From: Conus ventricosus
Taxonomy: Eukaryota; Mollusca; Gastropoda; Neogastropoda; Conidae
DNA: 64,000 nucleotides
Direction: 5' to 3'
NCBI GenBank assembly: GCA_018398815.1
Contig: CM031628.1
Span: forward strand, 6,512,914-6,576,913
Made by a program: the position numbers and the translations under genes. Below, piece after piece: positions 12,201 to 25,135 of the stretch (the first letter of the stretch is position 1; each line of letters opens with the position of its first letter). The notes beneath the pieces are model-generated. The model was given only the letters and a program-made list of their open reading frames with translations, ran no database searches and had not been told where the DNA came from.

Positions 12201-13150
12201 GAATACAGTAGATAAAGGTACCGGTTGTGGATAACGCACAACAATGACAAGCGCACACAAGGAATTTAAAGACAACATTATAGTCCTAAAACAAATTACA
12301 AATGTAACTTTAGAAAGTTCCGTCAGTCTTAAAACCAACAAACAACAAAAAGAGCAAAGGATGAAGCACGATGACGAACAAATAGAAAAAAGAAAACAAA
12401 AGTATCAAGCTTAAAGCCATGAATTACGAAAAGAACACACCTTCCAAAACAACAACAACAACAACAACAAAATGTGTTTACAGCGTTTGCAAATAAAGAG
12501 GATCGATAGTGCAAAGACACAATCCACTTTAGAGCAGGGTTTAAAGAGTTAAGAAGAAGAAAAGGCAAACAAAGCACACCAAAAAGATACAAAAACAAAA
12601 ACAAACGATGAACAAACAACAACAAAGCCAAAAAAGAAAGAAAAAAAAAAAAACAAAAAAAAAAACGGTTTTTTTTTTAAATCTGAGAATCACTAACAGA
12701 ATAAGGCGTTGAGAAAGTAGTCCTGGTCCCAATGACAGGGTGCTGGCCCACATATTTCTTCTGTCCACAAAGCGAGAGCACATGCACGAGCCGACTACCT
12801 CACTTTCAATATTGTAATGTCAGCCTAAAATGACAATCAACTTCACAAAGCTGGCAATCTAAGTTAGCACAAATAAACACAAATCGGTTTTATCTGAGCA
12901 CAAACACAAGCCATAAATAAGTGAGTGTCACACATACTTATGTCCATGAAAGACCATAAGATATATCTGTTCGGGGAAAAAAAAACAACAACACAACAAC
13001 AACAAACTGAAAACCAATAAGAAGGTAAGGCAAGAATGGATGAGGAAGGGGGGGGGGGTGTTTGAGGGTGATGGTAAAGGAATTTAAACTTGTAGAACTT
13101 GTATTAACATCGTGGAGCTTGCAAATAAATTTGCGCTCTCAACAGAATGC
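12101..13150. other. Unassigned, CAA- and A-rich DNA
   Basis: (CAA)n at about 12139-12201 and 12449-12471, and A/T homopolymer stretches at 12630-12680. No gene recognised. The Phe/Cys-rich open frames on - are translations of these repeats. Confidence 0.6.
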
Positions 13151-13154
13151 TGCT

Positions 13155-13265
13155 TAACGCGCGCTGAATACACGCGCGCGCACACACACACACACACAAT
13201 CGCATACACAAACCCATTATACCACGCACACACGCACACAACACACGAACCAACCACACACACAC

Positions 13266-13298
<33 letters not shown>

Positions 13299-13619
13299 AC
13301 ACACGCACACACGCGCACACGCACGCTCGCATTCACGAACACACACACACACAACACACACACACACACCACACATGCACACACACACACACACACCACA
13401 CACACACGCACGCACCTCCGCCACGCACTCTCGCATCACACACACACACACACACACACCCACACAACACACACATGTCACACACACAACACACACACAC
13501 ACACACACACGCACGCACACTACGCGCGCACACAACACACACATCACAACACACAACCACAACACACCCGACACACCGCTCGCGCGCGCGCATGCGCGCA
13601 CACGCACAAGCACACACCA

Positions 13620-13657
<38 letters not shown>

Positions 13658-13660
13658 TGA
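13155..13660. repeat. Compound (CA)n microsatellite
   Basis: About 500 bases of CA repeats with CG and single-base interruptions (CGCGCGCA, ACACCACA). Every long open frame on either strand here is low-complexity His/Thr or Val/Cys and is not a gene. Confidence 0.96.
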
Positions 13661-14090
13661 TATGTCTCACACTTGAGTCTTTTTCGAGAACGCACACATT
13701 GTAGGCGGAGGCAGAATATTGGAAGTTGAAAGTCTGGTCGCCGGAGGTTGAAGATAAGGTGATGTCGGGTCGCCGGAGATGCAGAAGTGGTAGCTGCACA
13801 CCGCCGGGAATTGTCAAAGGATGAGAACATTGATAGTGGATTCGGGGTCGCCATGGGTCGAGATGGGAACAGACCCACCAGTTGATCCATGCATTATATG
13901 TGGCCAGCAGCAGACCGGGGTCAGATGGCGTCTGAGGCTGCTGTGTTGATGAACACCAAGTGAGACCATGGTCTCTTTTGTAGTTCCTTATCGTAAGCTG
14001 TTGAGGCCGGGGGGTGCGAGGACCTGCATCCAGCTCTCGCCACATGGTCTTCTAATTGTCGTCCACAGCGAGGTTGTCTGCAGTATTTTG
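13661..14090. other. Unassigned unique DNA
   Basis: Moderately GC-rich. On - it stays open for about 385 bases, with GGTCGCC-type motifs recurring every ~35-100 bases. No domain recognised. Confidence 0.45.
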
Positions 14091-14271
14091 AGAGAAGAGA
14101 GAGAGAGAGAGAGAGTAGTGAGAGAGCGAAGAGAGAGAGAGAGAGAGAGATAGAGAGAGAGAGAGACACAGACATAGACAGACACACAGACACACAGTAT
14201 ATAGGCAAGACCAGAGACAGGAAAAGGATTGTACAATGAAAAGGTGTTAGTGTTGTGTGTGAGTGTGTGTT

Positions 14272-14302
<31 letters not shown>

Positions 14303-14361
14303 TTGATGTGTGTGTGTGTGTTGTGAGAAAGAGAGATGAGAGAGAGAGAGAAGAGAGAGAG

Positions 14362-14400
<39 letters not shown>
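14091..14400. repeat. GA - GT - GA microsatellite cluster
   Basis: GA-rich 14091-14170, GT-rich 14248-14325, GA-rich 14328-14400. Confidence 0.93.
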
Positions 14401-14402
<2 letters not shown>

Positions 14403-14873
14403 GTGGAATAACAAGATGGTTGGAAACGGAATGCGAATACCATTAGAGTAAAACAAATAACAGACAATAACATGGGTCTAAGATGTAAAAGAGAAATAAA
14501 AAGAAAAAGATGGCATTACGTTTTTACTTGTCCTAAAAGAGTAATCAAAAGCAAAGAATTATTTTTTTCCATGTTTGTGGGCTTGTCACCGCCCTTTTAT
14601 TACCCCCAGTTCACGTTTTGTCGATATCTACTCACGGCTGAAAGACCCGGAACTCACGGCAGACGGGGACCAGTCATGAGGAGTGTCTGCAACACAGCCA
14701 ACGTGTCATTTGTCCCCATAGCATCAAATGCAAAGCAAGAACAAACTTCATCTTTAGGCTATAACCCCACACAAGGGTCATTCCAACCAGAGTTATATTG
14801 ACACTATATGACTACTGCAACGTAATGGGTCTGCACTTTTGCCCTGCCACCCTCTCCCTCATCCCCCTCCCTG

Positions 14874-14911
<38 letters not shown>

Positions 14912-15263
14912 TGTGGGTGTGTGTGTTTGTGTGTGTGTGTGTTTGGAATTTAATTCAGAAATGGTCCATCAATATTCATACTTGTGAGATTATGCATTTC
15001 ATACACGCATGAATGCTCAGTGTTTTCTCTTACACAACATTTTTTTTTCAACAAAGTAGAACGATATTTTATTCAGTATTTTGGTCTGCAAACGAACTAC
15101 CGCATTACATAGCATGAGTCACAACAACATAAATGATTTGAAATGTACTCATGGGTCATACAAAATGTGGTTTCTTCATTGATAGTTGGTCACTATTTAG
15201 AATTAACAGATCATGCAATTAAAATGGCATGGTATTCAACACACAAAGCTTCAGCATAAATGA
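14401..15263. other. Unassigned DNA with one (TG)n
   Basis: (TG)n at 14873-14943. The remainder has no supported gene, RNA or transposon. Confidence 0.6.
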
Positions 15264-15483
15264 GTACGTCTCACTCTCACTCTCTCTCAACTCAGTCTCT
15301 CTCTCCTACTCGCTCCTCTTCTCTCGCTCTCCTCTCACAACTCTTCCTCGCTCTCCTCTACCTACATCTCTGTTTCTCACTCACCTTTCTCTCTCTCTTT
15401 CCTCACTCACACTTTCTCTCTCTCTTCGTCCATCTGTCCGCGCCTTCACGTGTCTGCATATGTTATTATTCTATGCGTGTCGC

Positions 15484-15544
<61 letters not shown>

Positions 15545-15708
15545 TGAGTGTGTGTGAGTGTGTGTGTGTGCGTGTGTGTGTGCATTTGTAATGTGTGTGT
15601 GTGTGTGTAGTGTGTGGTGAGCGAGAGAGATAGAGAGAGATATGAGAGATAGAGAGAGAGAGAGAGAAGATAGCGTAGAGAGAGAGAGAGAGAGAGATCA
15701 TATACTAT
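15264..15708. repeat. CT - GT - GA microsatellite triplet
   Basis: CT-rich 15264-15430, GT 15484-15610, GA 15620-15698. The CT and GA arms are complementary. The same order recurs at 22014-22415 and 52070-52525. Confidence 0.93.
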
Positions 15709-16190
15709 TGTAAGAGTCACGGGATCTAACCGACTCTCTGAGTGGGGTTAGTATCAGGAGTGGGTTTACCATGGGGATCGTAGCCGTGTGTACACAGCTC
15801 ACATGGCCAACGTCATCCAGATCACAAATGGCGTACAGACCAGTGCAGACAACAGACCATCAGCCACTCTGTTCAGTGCAATTATTATGTGCACTATATA
15901 ATATGAAGTACACATGTGAGCCAACACATATCACTGTAAACACCAGTTGGACAAATGTCTTATTACTTCATTCCATAAAACGGCAATTGTTGTCATATTT
16001 GATTTCATAACGAAGATGTTAACGTTTACAGTCCAATAGGTAAAAACATTTCCAGAGATATTATATAAGCACTACTTGACATTATGCGTTCAATTTGACC
16101 TGAGGTGGACAAGTTTCTATTTTGTCCAACATTGCAACATTCTTATTTTTTCTTTTTTTACATTTGAAAAAAAAAAAGTTTTCTTGAGTG
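15709..16190. other. Unassigned unique DNA
   Basis: No gene or repeat recognised. Confidence 0.6.
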
Positions 16191-16382
16191 CATTTATAAT
16201 GATAATAATGACAACAACAATAATGAAGAAGATGATGTATGATGAAGATGATGAATGATGATGATGTAAATGATTGATGATGATGATGACGATGACGACG
16301 ATTATGAAGATGGTGTGATGGTGGTGGTGGAGTGGTGGTGGTGATGGAGATGGGGTGATGGTTCTGATGGTGGAGGTAGTGA
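16191..16382. repeat. (GAT)n/(GGT)n trinucleotide region
   Basis: Irregular GAT, GAC and GGT triplets. The His/Ile-rich frame on - comes from these. Confidence 0.9.
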
Positions 16383-17445
16383 TAACTATATACAAACCAT
16401 GAAAATTATAAGATTCTTACAGTGCTTTGCAAAAACAAAATGGTTGTAAACCAAACATATTATATCCTACATAACACATGACCATCATAATGCATCATAC
16501 AGATCCAAAATATTGCACCTACAAACAATACCCAATGCAAACAGACAAAAAACAATATACACTCACGAGCGCACAATGTAAATGCACACTTTACATAATC
16601 AATAAGCATGTCCAAACACCACTCTGTTGACATACGTTGACAACCAGACCTATTACCGACTAAGGATATGGGCTTTGACATCATATTTTAAAAGAAGGGG
16701 GGCTAAACAGGGTTTCCCAGAGGTTTCCAGGAAATATTTTTCATGTCGCTGGATCTTAGAACGAAAGATCCTTTGTCCAAAGGCAAAGTGCTTCGAGATG
16801 TGTTCCCAAGTAATCGTGTTTCAGAGATGAGAGGAGATGACGCAGACACGGTGTCAATCGTAGAGAGTATAGGAAGAAATGTGATCCATGCCACAGACGG
16901 CAAAAACAGTCAGAGCATACAGCTTGTAGTCTGATCAGTCATAAAGAAACCGGAACCAAGGCCACTGACTGGCCGCCAAAAATTTTAGTCTGGCACCATA
17001 ATTCTGGCATTCGTTAAATTCTTCTGACAATGTGGGAAGGCCGACAAAAAGAAATTCACAGCAAACCCATCCTGTAGAGGACTAGAGTAGTGATGGACAT
17101 AACTGGGTCCTTTGGCATTTCCAGATAAGCAACTTACAGATGTTTGTTAATTTGCTGTTGGCAAGGTAAGGTAAGATACTGTTGAGAAGGAAAGTACAGC
17201 AAAACTACAAACGAGAAAGAGAGACCACATACAAGAGGAGGATAAGGTGTATTGTTAATCAGGATAGAAATCATGAAGAGAAGGACTTTAAAAATTTCTT
17301 TGCAGGGAAGGGTTGATCATTGACTTTCAGCTTATTGAGCCTCCCGAGTCCTTTAAGTCAACAATGCACGATCCCATGCCCAAGACAATCAATGCTATCA
17401 CTGTCAGCTAAAGATGTCCAACGGCCACGAAACTGACAGTGCACC
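16383..17445. other. Unassigned unique DNA
   Basis: Several 60-75-codon frames, none with a recognisable domain. Nothing supportable. Confidence 0.55.
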
Positions 17446-17630
17446 GTGCCTGGTCGGTCTGTATGTCTGACTGTCTGTCCTCAGTCTTTGCCTCTGTCTG
17501 TCTGTTTCTGTTCAGACAGTCTTGTCTGTCTGTCTGTCTTCCCTGTCTGTCTCTCTCTCATCTCTCTCTCTGACTCTCCTCTCTCTCTCACTCTCTCTCC
17601 CTCACTCTCATTCTCTCTCACCTCACCTAT
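17446..17630. repeat. (CTGT)n/(CT)n microsatellite
   Basis: CTGT tetranucleotides grading into CT dinucleotides. Confidence 0.92.
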
Positions 17631-18828
17631 TGATCAATCTATAACGACTTTGTGTATCTCAGTTCGAAAGTGCAGACAAAAGAAAGCATATCACGTTGAA
17701 CACATTTTAAAGCTATTCATCTAGTCTGTCACAGAGTTCCTCATCTGTAAACTGGAGCTATGAATAAATGGGGGGATCATCATCTGTTTCACAAAATATC
17801 TCTAATAAGTCGTACTGCTGCAGGTATCATGAGGATGACCCTTGCATGCTGCATATGAAGGGTCACTTCATTCCATATTGAAGTAACTGACATAACAGAC
17901 TGTAACAGGGATGGGTTCAGCTTCATTCCTTATGACATAACAACTGTAACATGAGTGTAAGCATCAATCCTTTATAGATGAAACTGACATAACAGACTGT
18001 ATACAAGTCAACAGTTTACTAATTGCAGACGATACCAGCTTTGTCGTTCTCAACATAACCCATTTACCCACGCACAGAATTTGTCATTCAGTCTTACTAA
18101 AGATAAGGTAGAATGCCAGAGCGTTTGTAAAGTAAAAATTCCAAGAAGATAAAACATATTTATTTCAGATCATGTAAGTTTAGTTTAATACTAATTTCAT
18201 ATTACTCTCCTGAAAAGCACAAGCACGAACATGTTGGCTACCAATTCAAAATAGCTGTAAGGTGTGAGTAATATACTGATTGTTACTTAACAAAGACACA
18301 TTGCATGCTTTTCTTGTTTGAAAACGTGGACAAGGCTTAAAAGGTCGTGTAATATCCTCATAACAACTCATTTCGATTATGTGGATTTATATGAGGGATA
18401 ACTTCCAAAAGCAGTCTGTATTCTCTAGAAAATAATACCAAGAAGCCTCACAACCAAAAGTGATACAATGAAAATATTGAGGCATACCATGGAACTAATG
18501 TCAGCTACCATTACATAAAAAAGTCAGGATATTGCTTACTCCAAGAAAAGTGTAACACCCAAAACTCAAACATCATAAAGGTATGAATGGTGCTAGCCAG
18601 AATCAATCATCTTATCTTCTGCAAACGGCCATCTTATAGGACAGTGAACCTGTACCGATTGTCAAATGACTCTTAAAGCATGCAATGCCAAAGATTATGT
18701 ACTGAAATACACTTGAGAACCCTTATTGCTACTTCTTCTACATTACATATGGAAAAGTACATTCCAGATCATATAAAGCCAGTCATTCCTGACGTAAACA
18801 ACCATTATTATCTGTCGAAGTTCCTCGT
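17631..18828. other. Unassigned DNA with a weak repeat
   Basis: A degenerate phrase around ACATAACAGACTGTA recurs at about 17890, 17935 and 17990. The rest has no recognisable feature. Confidence 0.5.
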
Positions 18829-19315
18829 CCCTCTGTATTACGTATCGTGTGTGAGAGAAAGGAGGAAGTGTTGAGTGGTGTTTAATGTTCTTTCTGCAGT
18901 CCCTCTGTAATTTCACAATCTTGTGAGAGAAAGGAGGAAAGTGTTGAGTGTTTTTAATGTTCCTTGCAGTCCCCTCTGTATTTTCGGTATCGTGGTGAGA
19001 GAAATGAGAAAGTTGGTTTGAGTGTTTTATGTTCCTCAGTCCCACTGTATTTCTGATCGTGGACAAAAAATGGATGAAAGTGTTGAGTGTGTTTTTTAAA
19101 GTTCCTGCAGACCCACAGTAATTTCTGATCGAGGTCATAGAAAGAAGGAAAGTGTTTGAGTGTGTTTAACGTTCCATGCATCCCTCTGTAATTCTGAATC
19201 GTGGTCAGAGAAAGTGGGAAAAGTGTTGATTGGATTAATTTTTCCAGCAGTCACCTCCTTGTAATTCTGATCGTGGTTCAGAGAAAGGAGGAAAGTGTTG
19301 AGTGAGTTTAATGGC
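18829..19315. repeat. ~71-bp tandem repeat, about 7 units
   Basis: Units begin near CCCTCTGTAATTTCTGATCG at 18829, 18901, 18972, 19041, 19111, 19182 and about 19252 (spacing 69-72). Each contains GAGAAAGGAGGAAAGTG and TTTAATGTTCC. Divergence between units is moderate with many 1-base indels. No coding potential recognised. Confidence 0.9.
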
Positions 19316-20379
19316 CACCTGGCTGATGAACTCACGAATTACTGATAGTCATTGGATGGAAATAGAAGAGCACACGACTTGTTGACATGTCCTGGATGTA
19401 AATAAGCCTGGTGCAGATACAAATTCCAATTCTTCCATCAAACTACATTATCAAACTCAATTTAAAGGTAAACTCGATCTACAGACAGATAAAGGAATAA
19501 TGAGTCTTGCAAGTCTTCAGAAATGTATCCCTGACGAAAATAATGCTATTCAGATTCGCAGTATTAGTGAGTGTACATGACATACTAACAAGATTAAATT
19601 TGTTACAAGAAACTTAACTCAAAGTCACACATTGGACTTTTTTGGGGTTTATTAGATTATTTAAAATGATGTTACAGGATCCCCCTCCCCCCTCTCTCTC
19701 TCTCTCTCTTCTCTCCTCCACTACTCTCATCTACTCTCACTCTCTCTTCTCCTCTCCTCTCATCTCACTCTCCTCTTTTTAAATTTTAAATAGCCATTTT
19801 TTAATTTCTTTCCGATAATTTTCGTGGTCCGTATTGTCAATGTCGTTAATAAGCAGTAACTTAAATTTTGTGATCGTCTTCCATTTCACACAGTTTGTCT
19901 GAATATTACACTCTGAAGTATTAATTTAAGACGAAAAAGTGCAAACGATTTTCAGTATCTGGTTGACAAATAACCATCGTTTGTAACAGTGTAATGTACA
20001 TACGTAAATTGTTCCCATATCACTGTAGGCCGTGATAATATGAATAACAGAATGTACTTGCAAAAAATGAGCATCATAAGATGAGCCTGAATTGAACTTT
20101 GTAACACATTGAGTCTAGCAGCAGAAAGACAGCAACAACCTAAGTCAAACACATGAATTGACAGTTGAAGACCAGATTACACCTGTCTGTATCTGCATGA
20201 GTTATGGAGTGGGATGTGGGTATCAAAGCTGAACGAAGTCGACCTGAAAAGCCAAATTTTAAAAATGTGAATAATAAAATCTTGACAACCAAAGTCCAAT
20301 TTATGTGTGTTCTTTCATAAAAAATAATTCTCCTCCCATGTTCCTTATGATACCAAAATTAAGTTCGTAAAAAAGGGTC
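19316..20379. other. Unassigned DNA with CT-rich patch
   Basis: CT-rich 19680-19780. No gene recognised elsewhere. Confidence 0.6.
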
Positions 20380-20950
20380 CCACACAACCCCACCTGAGCA
20401 AACCCATAGAAAAGTTGTCCCACATAATCACCACACCACTACAGAACAGGGTCCGCTCATAATCACCTCACCTCAACAAAGAGCGTACCACACAACCACC
20501 CCACAACCATTGAAAAAACCACACAACAACCACCCCGCAAACCAATGGAAAAAAGTCCCTCACACCACCCCCGCACCATTGAAAAAGATCCCTCACCAAC
20601 CACCCTTCCCCAACCATTGAAAAAGTCCCTCACAACCACCCACAACCATTGTGAAAAAGTCCCTCACAACCACCCCACACCATTGAAAAAGTCCCTCACA
20701 ACCACCCCGCAAACCATTGAAAAAAGTCCCTCACAACCACCCCACAACCATTAAAAAGTCCTCACAACCACCCCACAACCAATGAAAAAGTCCCTCACAA
20801 CCACCCACACCAGTGAAAAAGTCCTTCATAATCACCCTCACCACAGCAAACAGGTGACCCTCATAATCACCTCACCACAGCAAAACATGGTTCCTACACA
20901 ACCACCCGACCACAACAGAAAAAGTCTAACACCACCACAGAAACCCGAAA
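20380..20950. repeat. ~34-bp minisatellite
   Basis: Repeats of ACCACCCCACAACCATTGAA followed by AAAGTCCCTCACA, period about 31-36. The right end is more divergent (ATCACCTCACCACAGCAAAA). Strong strand asymmetry (G-poor on +). Confidence 0.9.
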
Positions 20951-21239
20951 CGACAAAAGATCCCTCACTAACCGTAACATCACTCCATGGAGAGATGCAC
21001 ACAGAACAAATGTGAAGAACAACTTTGATGACATTAACACGACCAGCATAGGATATAAATAAGCTTTAAATATGGAACATCCACACGTCCGTCCCACCCC
21101 TCTTAAAACAAAAACGCAAAAAACCCCTCGCACTTCCTATCCCTTCTAATATCCTAGGGACAAAGCAAAAGAAAATGTACGTTTTAAACTGTTTGCTCGT
21201 TGGAATCAAATGAACAACACTCATCCTCACAGCTTCATT
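20951..21239. other. Unassigned spacer
   Basis: Short unique stretch with no feature. Confidence 0.5.
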
Positions 21240-21265
21240 CGTTTCTGTTCTTCACATAGCCCTAT

Positions 21266-21772
21266 CTGATCTACTGCATGTCTGAGTGTTGTCAACATGA
21301 CATTCACATAGCCTATCTGATCTACTTCATGTCTGTGTGTCGTCAACATGACATTCCCATAGCCCTATTGATCTACTGCATGTCTGTGTGTTGTCAACAT
21401 GACATTCACATAGCCCTATCTGATCTACTTCATGTCTGTGTGTCGTCAACATGACATTCACATAGCCCTATCTGATCTACTGCATGTCTGTGTGTTGTCA
21501 ACATGACATTCACATGGCCCTATCTGATCTACTTCATGTCTGTGTGTCAACATGACATTCACATAGCACTATCTGATCTACTTCATGTCTGTGTGTCGTC
21601 ACATGACATTCACATAGCCCTATCTGATCTACTTCATGTCTGTGTGTCGTCAACATGACATTCACATAGCCCTATCTGATCTACTTCATGTCTGTGTGTC
21701 GTCACATGACATTCACATAGCCCTATCTGATCTACTTCATGTCTGTGTGTCGTCAACATGACATTCACAACA
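21266..21772. repeat. 52-bp satellite, about 10 units
   Basis: Unit contains CATGTCTGTGTGTCGTCAAC, ATGACATTCACATAGCCCTA and TCTGATCTACTT. Units alternate TGTCGTC/TGTTGTC and CTTCATG/CTGCATG. Confidence 0.95.
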
Positions 21773-22013
21773 ATCAGGACCAGAGTTGCCCTTCTGGGAG
21801 GTGCTCTGCATCCACTGACGTCAGCATCATGGGACACCAGTTCAGTGACGGAATGAGAAAAACGAGTGGAGGGGTTGCCCCCCCCAAAAAAAAAAAAAAA
21901 GAAAAAAAAAAAAAAAGAAGAAAAGAAAAAAAAGAGGAAAAAAAATCTTAACGTCCCCTGAAAATAAAACTGCGAAAGGCATGAGTAAATAGCAAAAAGA
22001 GTGTAATCCTTGT

Positions 22014-22014
22014 G

Positions 22015-22046
<32 letters not shown>

Positions 22047-22064
22047 CTCTCCTCTCTTCCTCTC

Positions 22065-22115
<51 letters not shown>

Positions 22116-22322
22116 TGTGTGTGTGTGTGTGTGTGTATTTGTGAATGTGGGAGGGTAGGTGGGTGTGCCTGTGCGTGTGTATTAGGAGACAGAGAGAGTG
22201 AGAGACATGGAGAGAGAGAGAGAGAGACAGAGAGAGACAGAGAGAGACAGAGAGAGAGACAGAGAGAGACAGAGACAGAGACAGAAAGAAAAAGAGAGGG
22301 AGAGATAGATAGAGTGTGTGTG

Positions 22323-22411
<89 letters not shown>

Positions 22412-22415
22412 GAGA
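22014..22415. repeat. CT - GT - GA microsatellite triplet
   Basis: CT 22014-22112, GT 22113-22170, GA with GACA 22180-22415. The CT and GA arms could pair as a long hairpin. Confidence 0.95.
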
Positions 22416-23703
22416 GAGTCCAAAGTCCTAGAAATAAAACTTAAAGAAATCACAACTCTGTCCGTTCAAAAACAAAACGACAATTAAAGCTACAGCATTC
22501 ATGTAACTTTGTGCTAACAACATACACCACCTGTTCTGCTGAGCAAATGGAAAAATACACAGAATTCTGACCAAAGATTGAACATAGGCGCAGAGAGTCC
22601 AAAGTAAATAAATTAAAATACGTGAATTACTGTTTCTCCTTATTCTCAAAAAGTATCATTTCCATTGTCCTCCTTTGAAACAGCAAGTCCTGCAAAAGAT
22701 TATACAGACACGCAATACAAAAACAAGTGTCGTGGGGAGAAAAAAAAAAGCATTCTGCTTGTTGTACTCGTCTTATATGTTGTTGCTGCTTTTGTGTATA
22801 CTTCTTGAATAAATTCGTTTAAACCGAAAAAAAAATCAAAGGGCTACCTAACATGGTTCCGAATACATGAAGGTTTTTTTCTGTTTATTTTTTAAAAACA
22901 ACTTTATGCACAAAAACTGTGTTCCATTGTTCTGAATTTGCAATACAGTTAATGTTCAACTAGATGTAGAATTAGAGCACAAATTAACATTCACGTCAGT
23001 CAAATAACCAGAATAGCCCTACACACTTTAAAAATAAACTATAAACAACAACAACACTCTATTCAACAATTACTTCAGTTTCTTACTCTATATGTCATTC
23101 ACCTGTCATGGATACAGTGAGTTGTCACTCTTTATATCAATGCAACATTTCAAACCAGGCAACCATAAGAAATGCCTCACCCTGACAAAGCAATTTGACT
23201 GTAATTGTTCTGTCTTCAAGAGACACACCTTCCCAGATCGAAATTTGGAGCACTCAGTAATTCCCCCAACTTACGATTGTCTGTCCAAACATAGTCAGTG
23301 TGCAGTCCCAAATCTTGCCAGTTTCGCGAGGTTGGAACAATATTGCCAGGTTTGATCAAATCTTCCTGAGACGTAAACACATCGCACTTTAATCAGGCCT
23401 AAGAAATTGAAAAAAAAGAGCTACACAGTGTTTTTGCGAAGCACGTACAACTTCATATAAGCCCATAACCCATGGCTAAAACTATCATTTGAAATCATAG
23501 CCAGGTCCTTTTGGGTATAGGTGAAGGTGAAAGTGGGGACACGTCCTTGTGGGTATAGGTGAAGGTGAAAGTGGGGACGATCTCCCGACGGTCTGAATGT
23601 TCCTGTTCATTGTGTCAATTGTAAAGATGATCAAATGTACGGCATAAAACTGAAAGTCTAGCGTTTGATCCGTCACACACACACACACTCACACACACTC
23701 ACA

Positions 23704-23779
<76 letters not shown>

Positions 23780-23873
23780 GGTAGACTGTGTTTGCTCATT
23801 TGTTTGTTTCTTTCTAACGTGACAGGTATATCAAAACGACTCACAACACGATGTCAGAATATCACGAACTTAC
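22416..23873. other. Unassigned part of duplicated block
   Basis: No gene recognised. Notable local features: a 40-base tandem doublet (GGGTATAGGTGAAGGTGAAA, 23508-23590) that on - reads as Ser/Pro-rich peptide and might be a further tail exon, and (CA)n at 23683-23775. Confidence 0.5.
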
Positions 23874-24126
23874 CGTATGCTGGAACCCATAGCATTTCTG
23901 ATGAAAATAGCATCACTGCCACCAATGGAGATTGCTGGGCCAGTGTGATGGGTAAGGACTGTTGGAACTAGTTGGATTATTGGGGACCAGTGTGATTTGA
24001 AGTGTCTGCAACAAATGCAGAGATAACGGATTCATAGTCAGTGCAATGATGGTCAAACCTGGCCACAGCTGTATGTGAGAAAAGACGTAAATCCCCTGGG
24101 TCACGTTGACCCTGACGTGGCTGTTG
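23874..24126 (-). CDS. Possible cytoplasmic-tail exon of receptor gene
   Basis: On - the exon ends at a near-consensus donor (ACG|GTAAGT) that is kept in the second copy (54077). A pyrimidine-rich stretch precedes possible acceptors at 24120-24126. Recognisable peptide pieces are GDLRLFSHTAVARF, DYESVISAFVADTSNHTGP and GGSDAIFIRNAMGSS, which lie in different frames because of single-base indels. It is Ser/Thr/Asn/Pro-rich and has no named domain. It follows the transmembrane exon in the same orientation, which suggests the intracellular part of the same protein. Confidence 0.35.
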
Positions 24127-24373
24127 CTTCAGGACACAAAATGAAGACGGAGATGAAAGAATTCATTGTGAACACCCTCTCCCCTCCCCTCCCCTTCCCT
24201 TTTCCTGACTCCACCTCACCTTCCCGCCACACCCCTTCACCGTCCCACCCTCTTCCCCTCCCCCCCCCCCCCCCCCCCCCATTCTTTCACTTCCTCCTTT
24301 TCATCCATTTGACTGCCACATATGACAATGTTTTCTTTTTTTTCAGACAGAAGAAATGCAGACATTGTCTCAC

Positions 24374-24523
24374 CAGCACACGGCAATGCCCATCGCCACC
24401 TCCACACCAGGATGACGACAACGATAATGATTGATGATGATGACAGCCAACACCACGCACATTCCAACAGCAAATCCCAAATAAAAGGGCCGTCACTCTC
24501 TGCACCTGACGATCCACCACACC
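24374..24523 (-). CDS. Possible transmembrane exon of receptor gene
   Basis: A 150-base segment on - between an acceptor (TTTATCTAG|GG) and a donor (GCTG|GTGAGA). Its second copy (54565-54714) is also exactly 150 bases. It encodes a hydrophobic stretch starting FAVGMCVVLAVIII, then a short frame break, then VVVILVWRWRW and ALPCAG. That is a single membrane-spanning helix followed by a Trp/Arg stop-transfer. Each copy has a different one-base lesion inside the helix. Conserved length and splice signals argue for a real exon. The protein is unidentified. Confidence 0.45.
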
Positions 24524-24780
24524 CTAGATAAACACAAGCATCAAGCACAGCCATCAAGACGTCTCCAGGAAAGCTTGCAACACAAAAAGAGAATAACATA
24601 CCAAACCATTGATCTCTTAAACATTATGGTCATTGTCAGGAATATATCAGTGCAATGAATCTTGAACATCTACATGTCATCGGTGTGTCTACACATCCAT
24701 TTGGAGGCAAATTTCGACTGTTAGCATGAAATCTCGAACAAAAATGATGAAATCATATAAGAATAATTCCTACTGGCCTG

Positions 24781-24782
<2 letters not shown>

Positions 24783-24843
<61 letters not shown>

Positions 24844-24901
24844 GATACACACACACACACACACACTGACACACACACACACGCGCGCACACACACACAC
24901 T

Positions 24902-24943
<42 letters not shown>

Positions 24944-24961
24944 ACCGACACAGAGAGAGAG

Positions 24962-25012
<51 letters not shown>

Positions 25013-25053
25013 AGGTGAGAGAGAGAGGAGAGAGGAGAGGAGAGAGAGAGAGT

Positions 25054-25084
<31 letters not shown>

Positions 25085-25085
25085 G
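24783..25085. repeat. (CA)n then (GA)n microsatellite
   Basis: CA 24783-24942 with GATACA and CGCG interruptions, then interrupted GA to 25085. The duplicated block ends exactly at its left edge. Confidence 0.96.
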
Positions 25086-25135
25086 GTGTCTACTGCATGC
25101 ACGTTGGCCTAACCATCCAGTACTATACACAACAC

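Larger units (their letters stand above)
21240..24782 (+). repeat. Duplicated block, copy 1 (52-bp satellite plus unique part)
   Basis: Matches 49001-54958 in the same order: 52-bp satellite, A-tract, CT/GT/GA cluster, unique sequence with shared words such as AAGTATCATTTCCATTGTCC, (CA)n, C-rich tract, and TTAGCATGAAATCTCGAA near the end. Homology stops at TTCCTACTGGC. This copy is cleaner. Copy 2 has a 55-60-base extra segment at about 53285-53341. Confidence 0.93.

Noticed and set aside
13104..14045. 313-codon frame on minus
   Set aside because: Most of it is translated (CA)n. The non-repeat N-terminal part has no recognisable domain.
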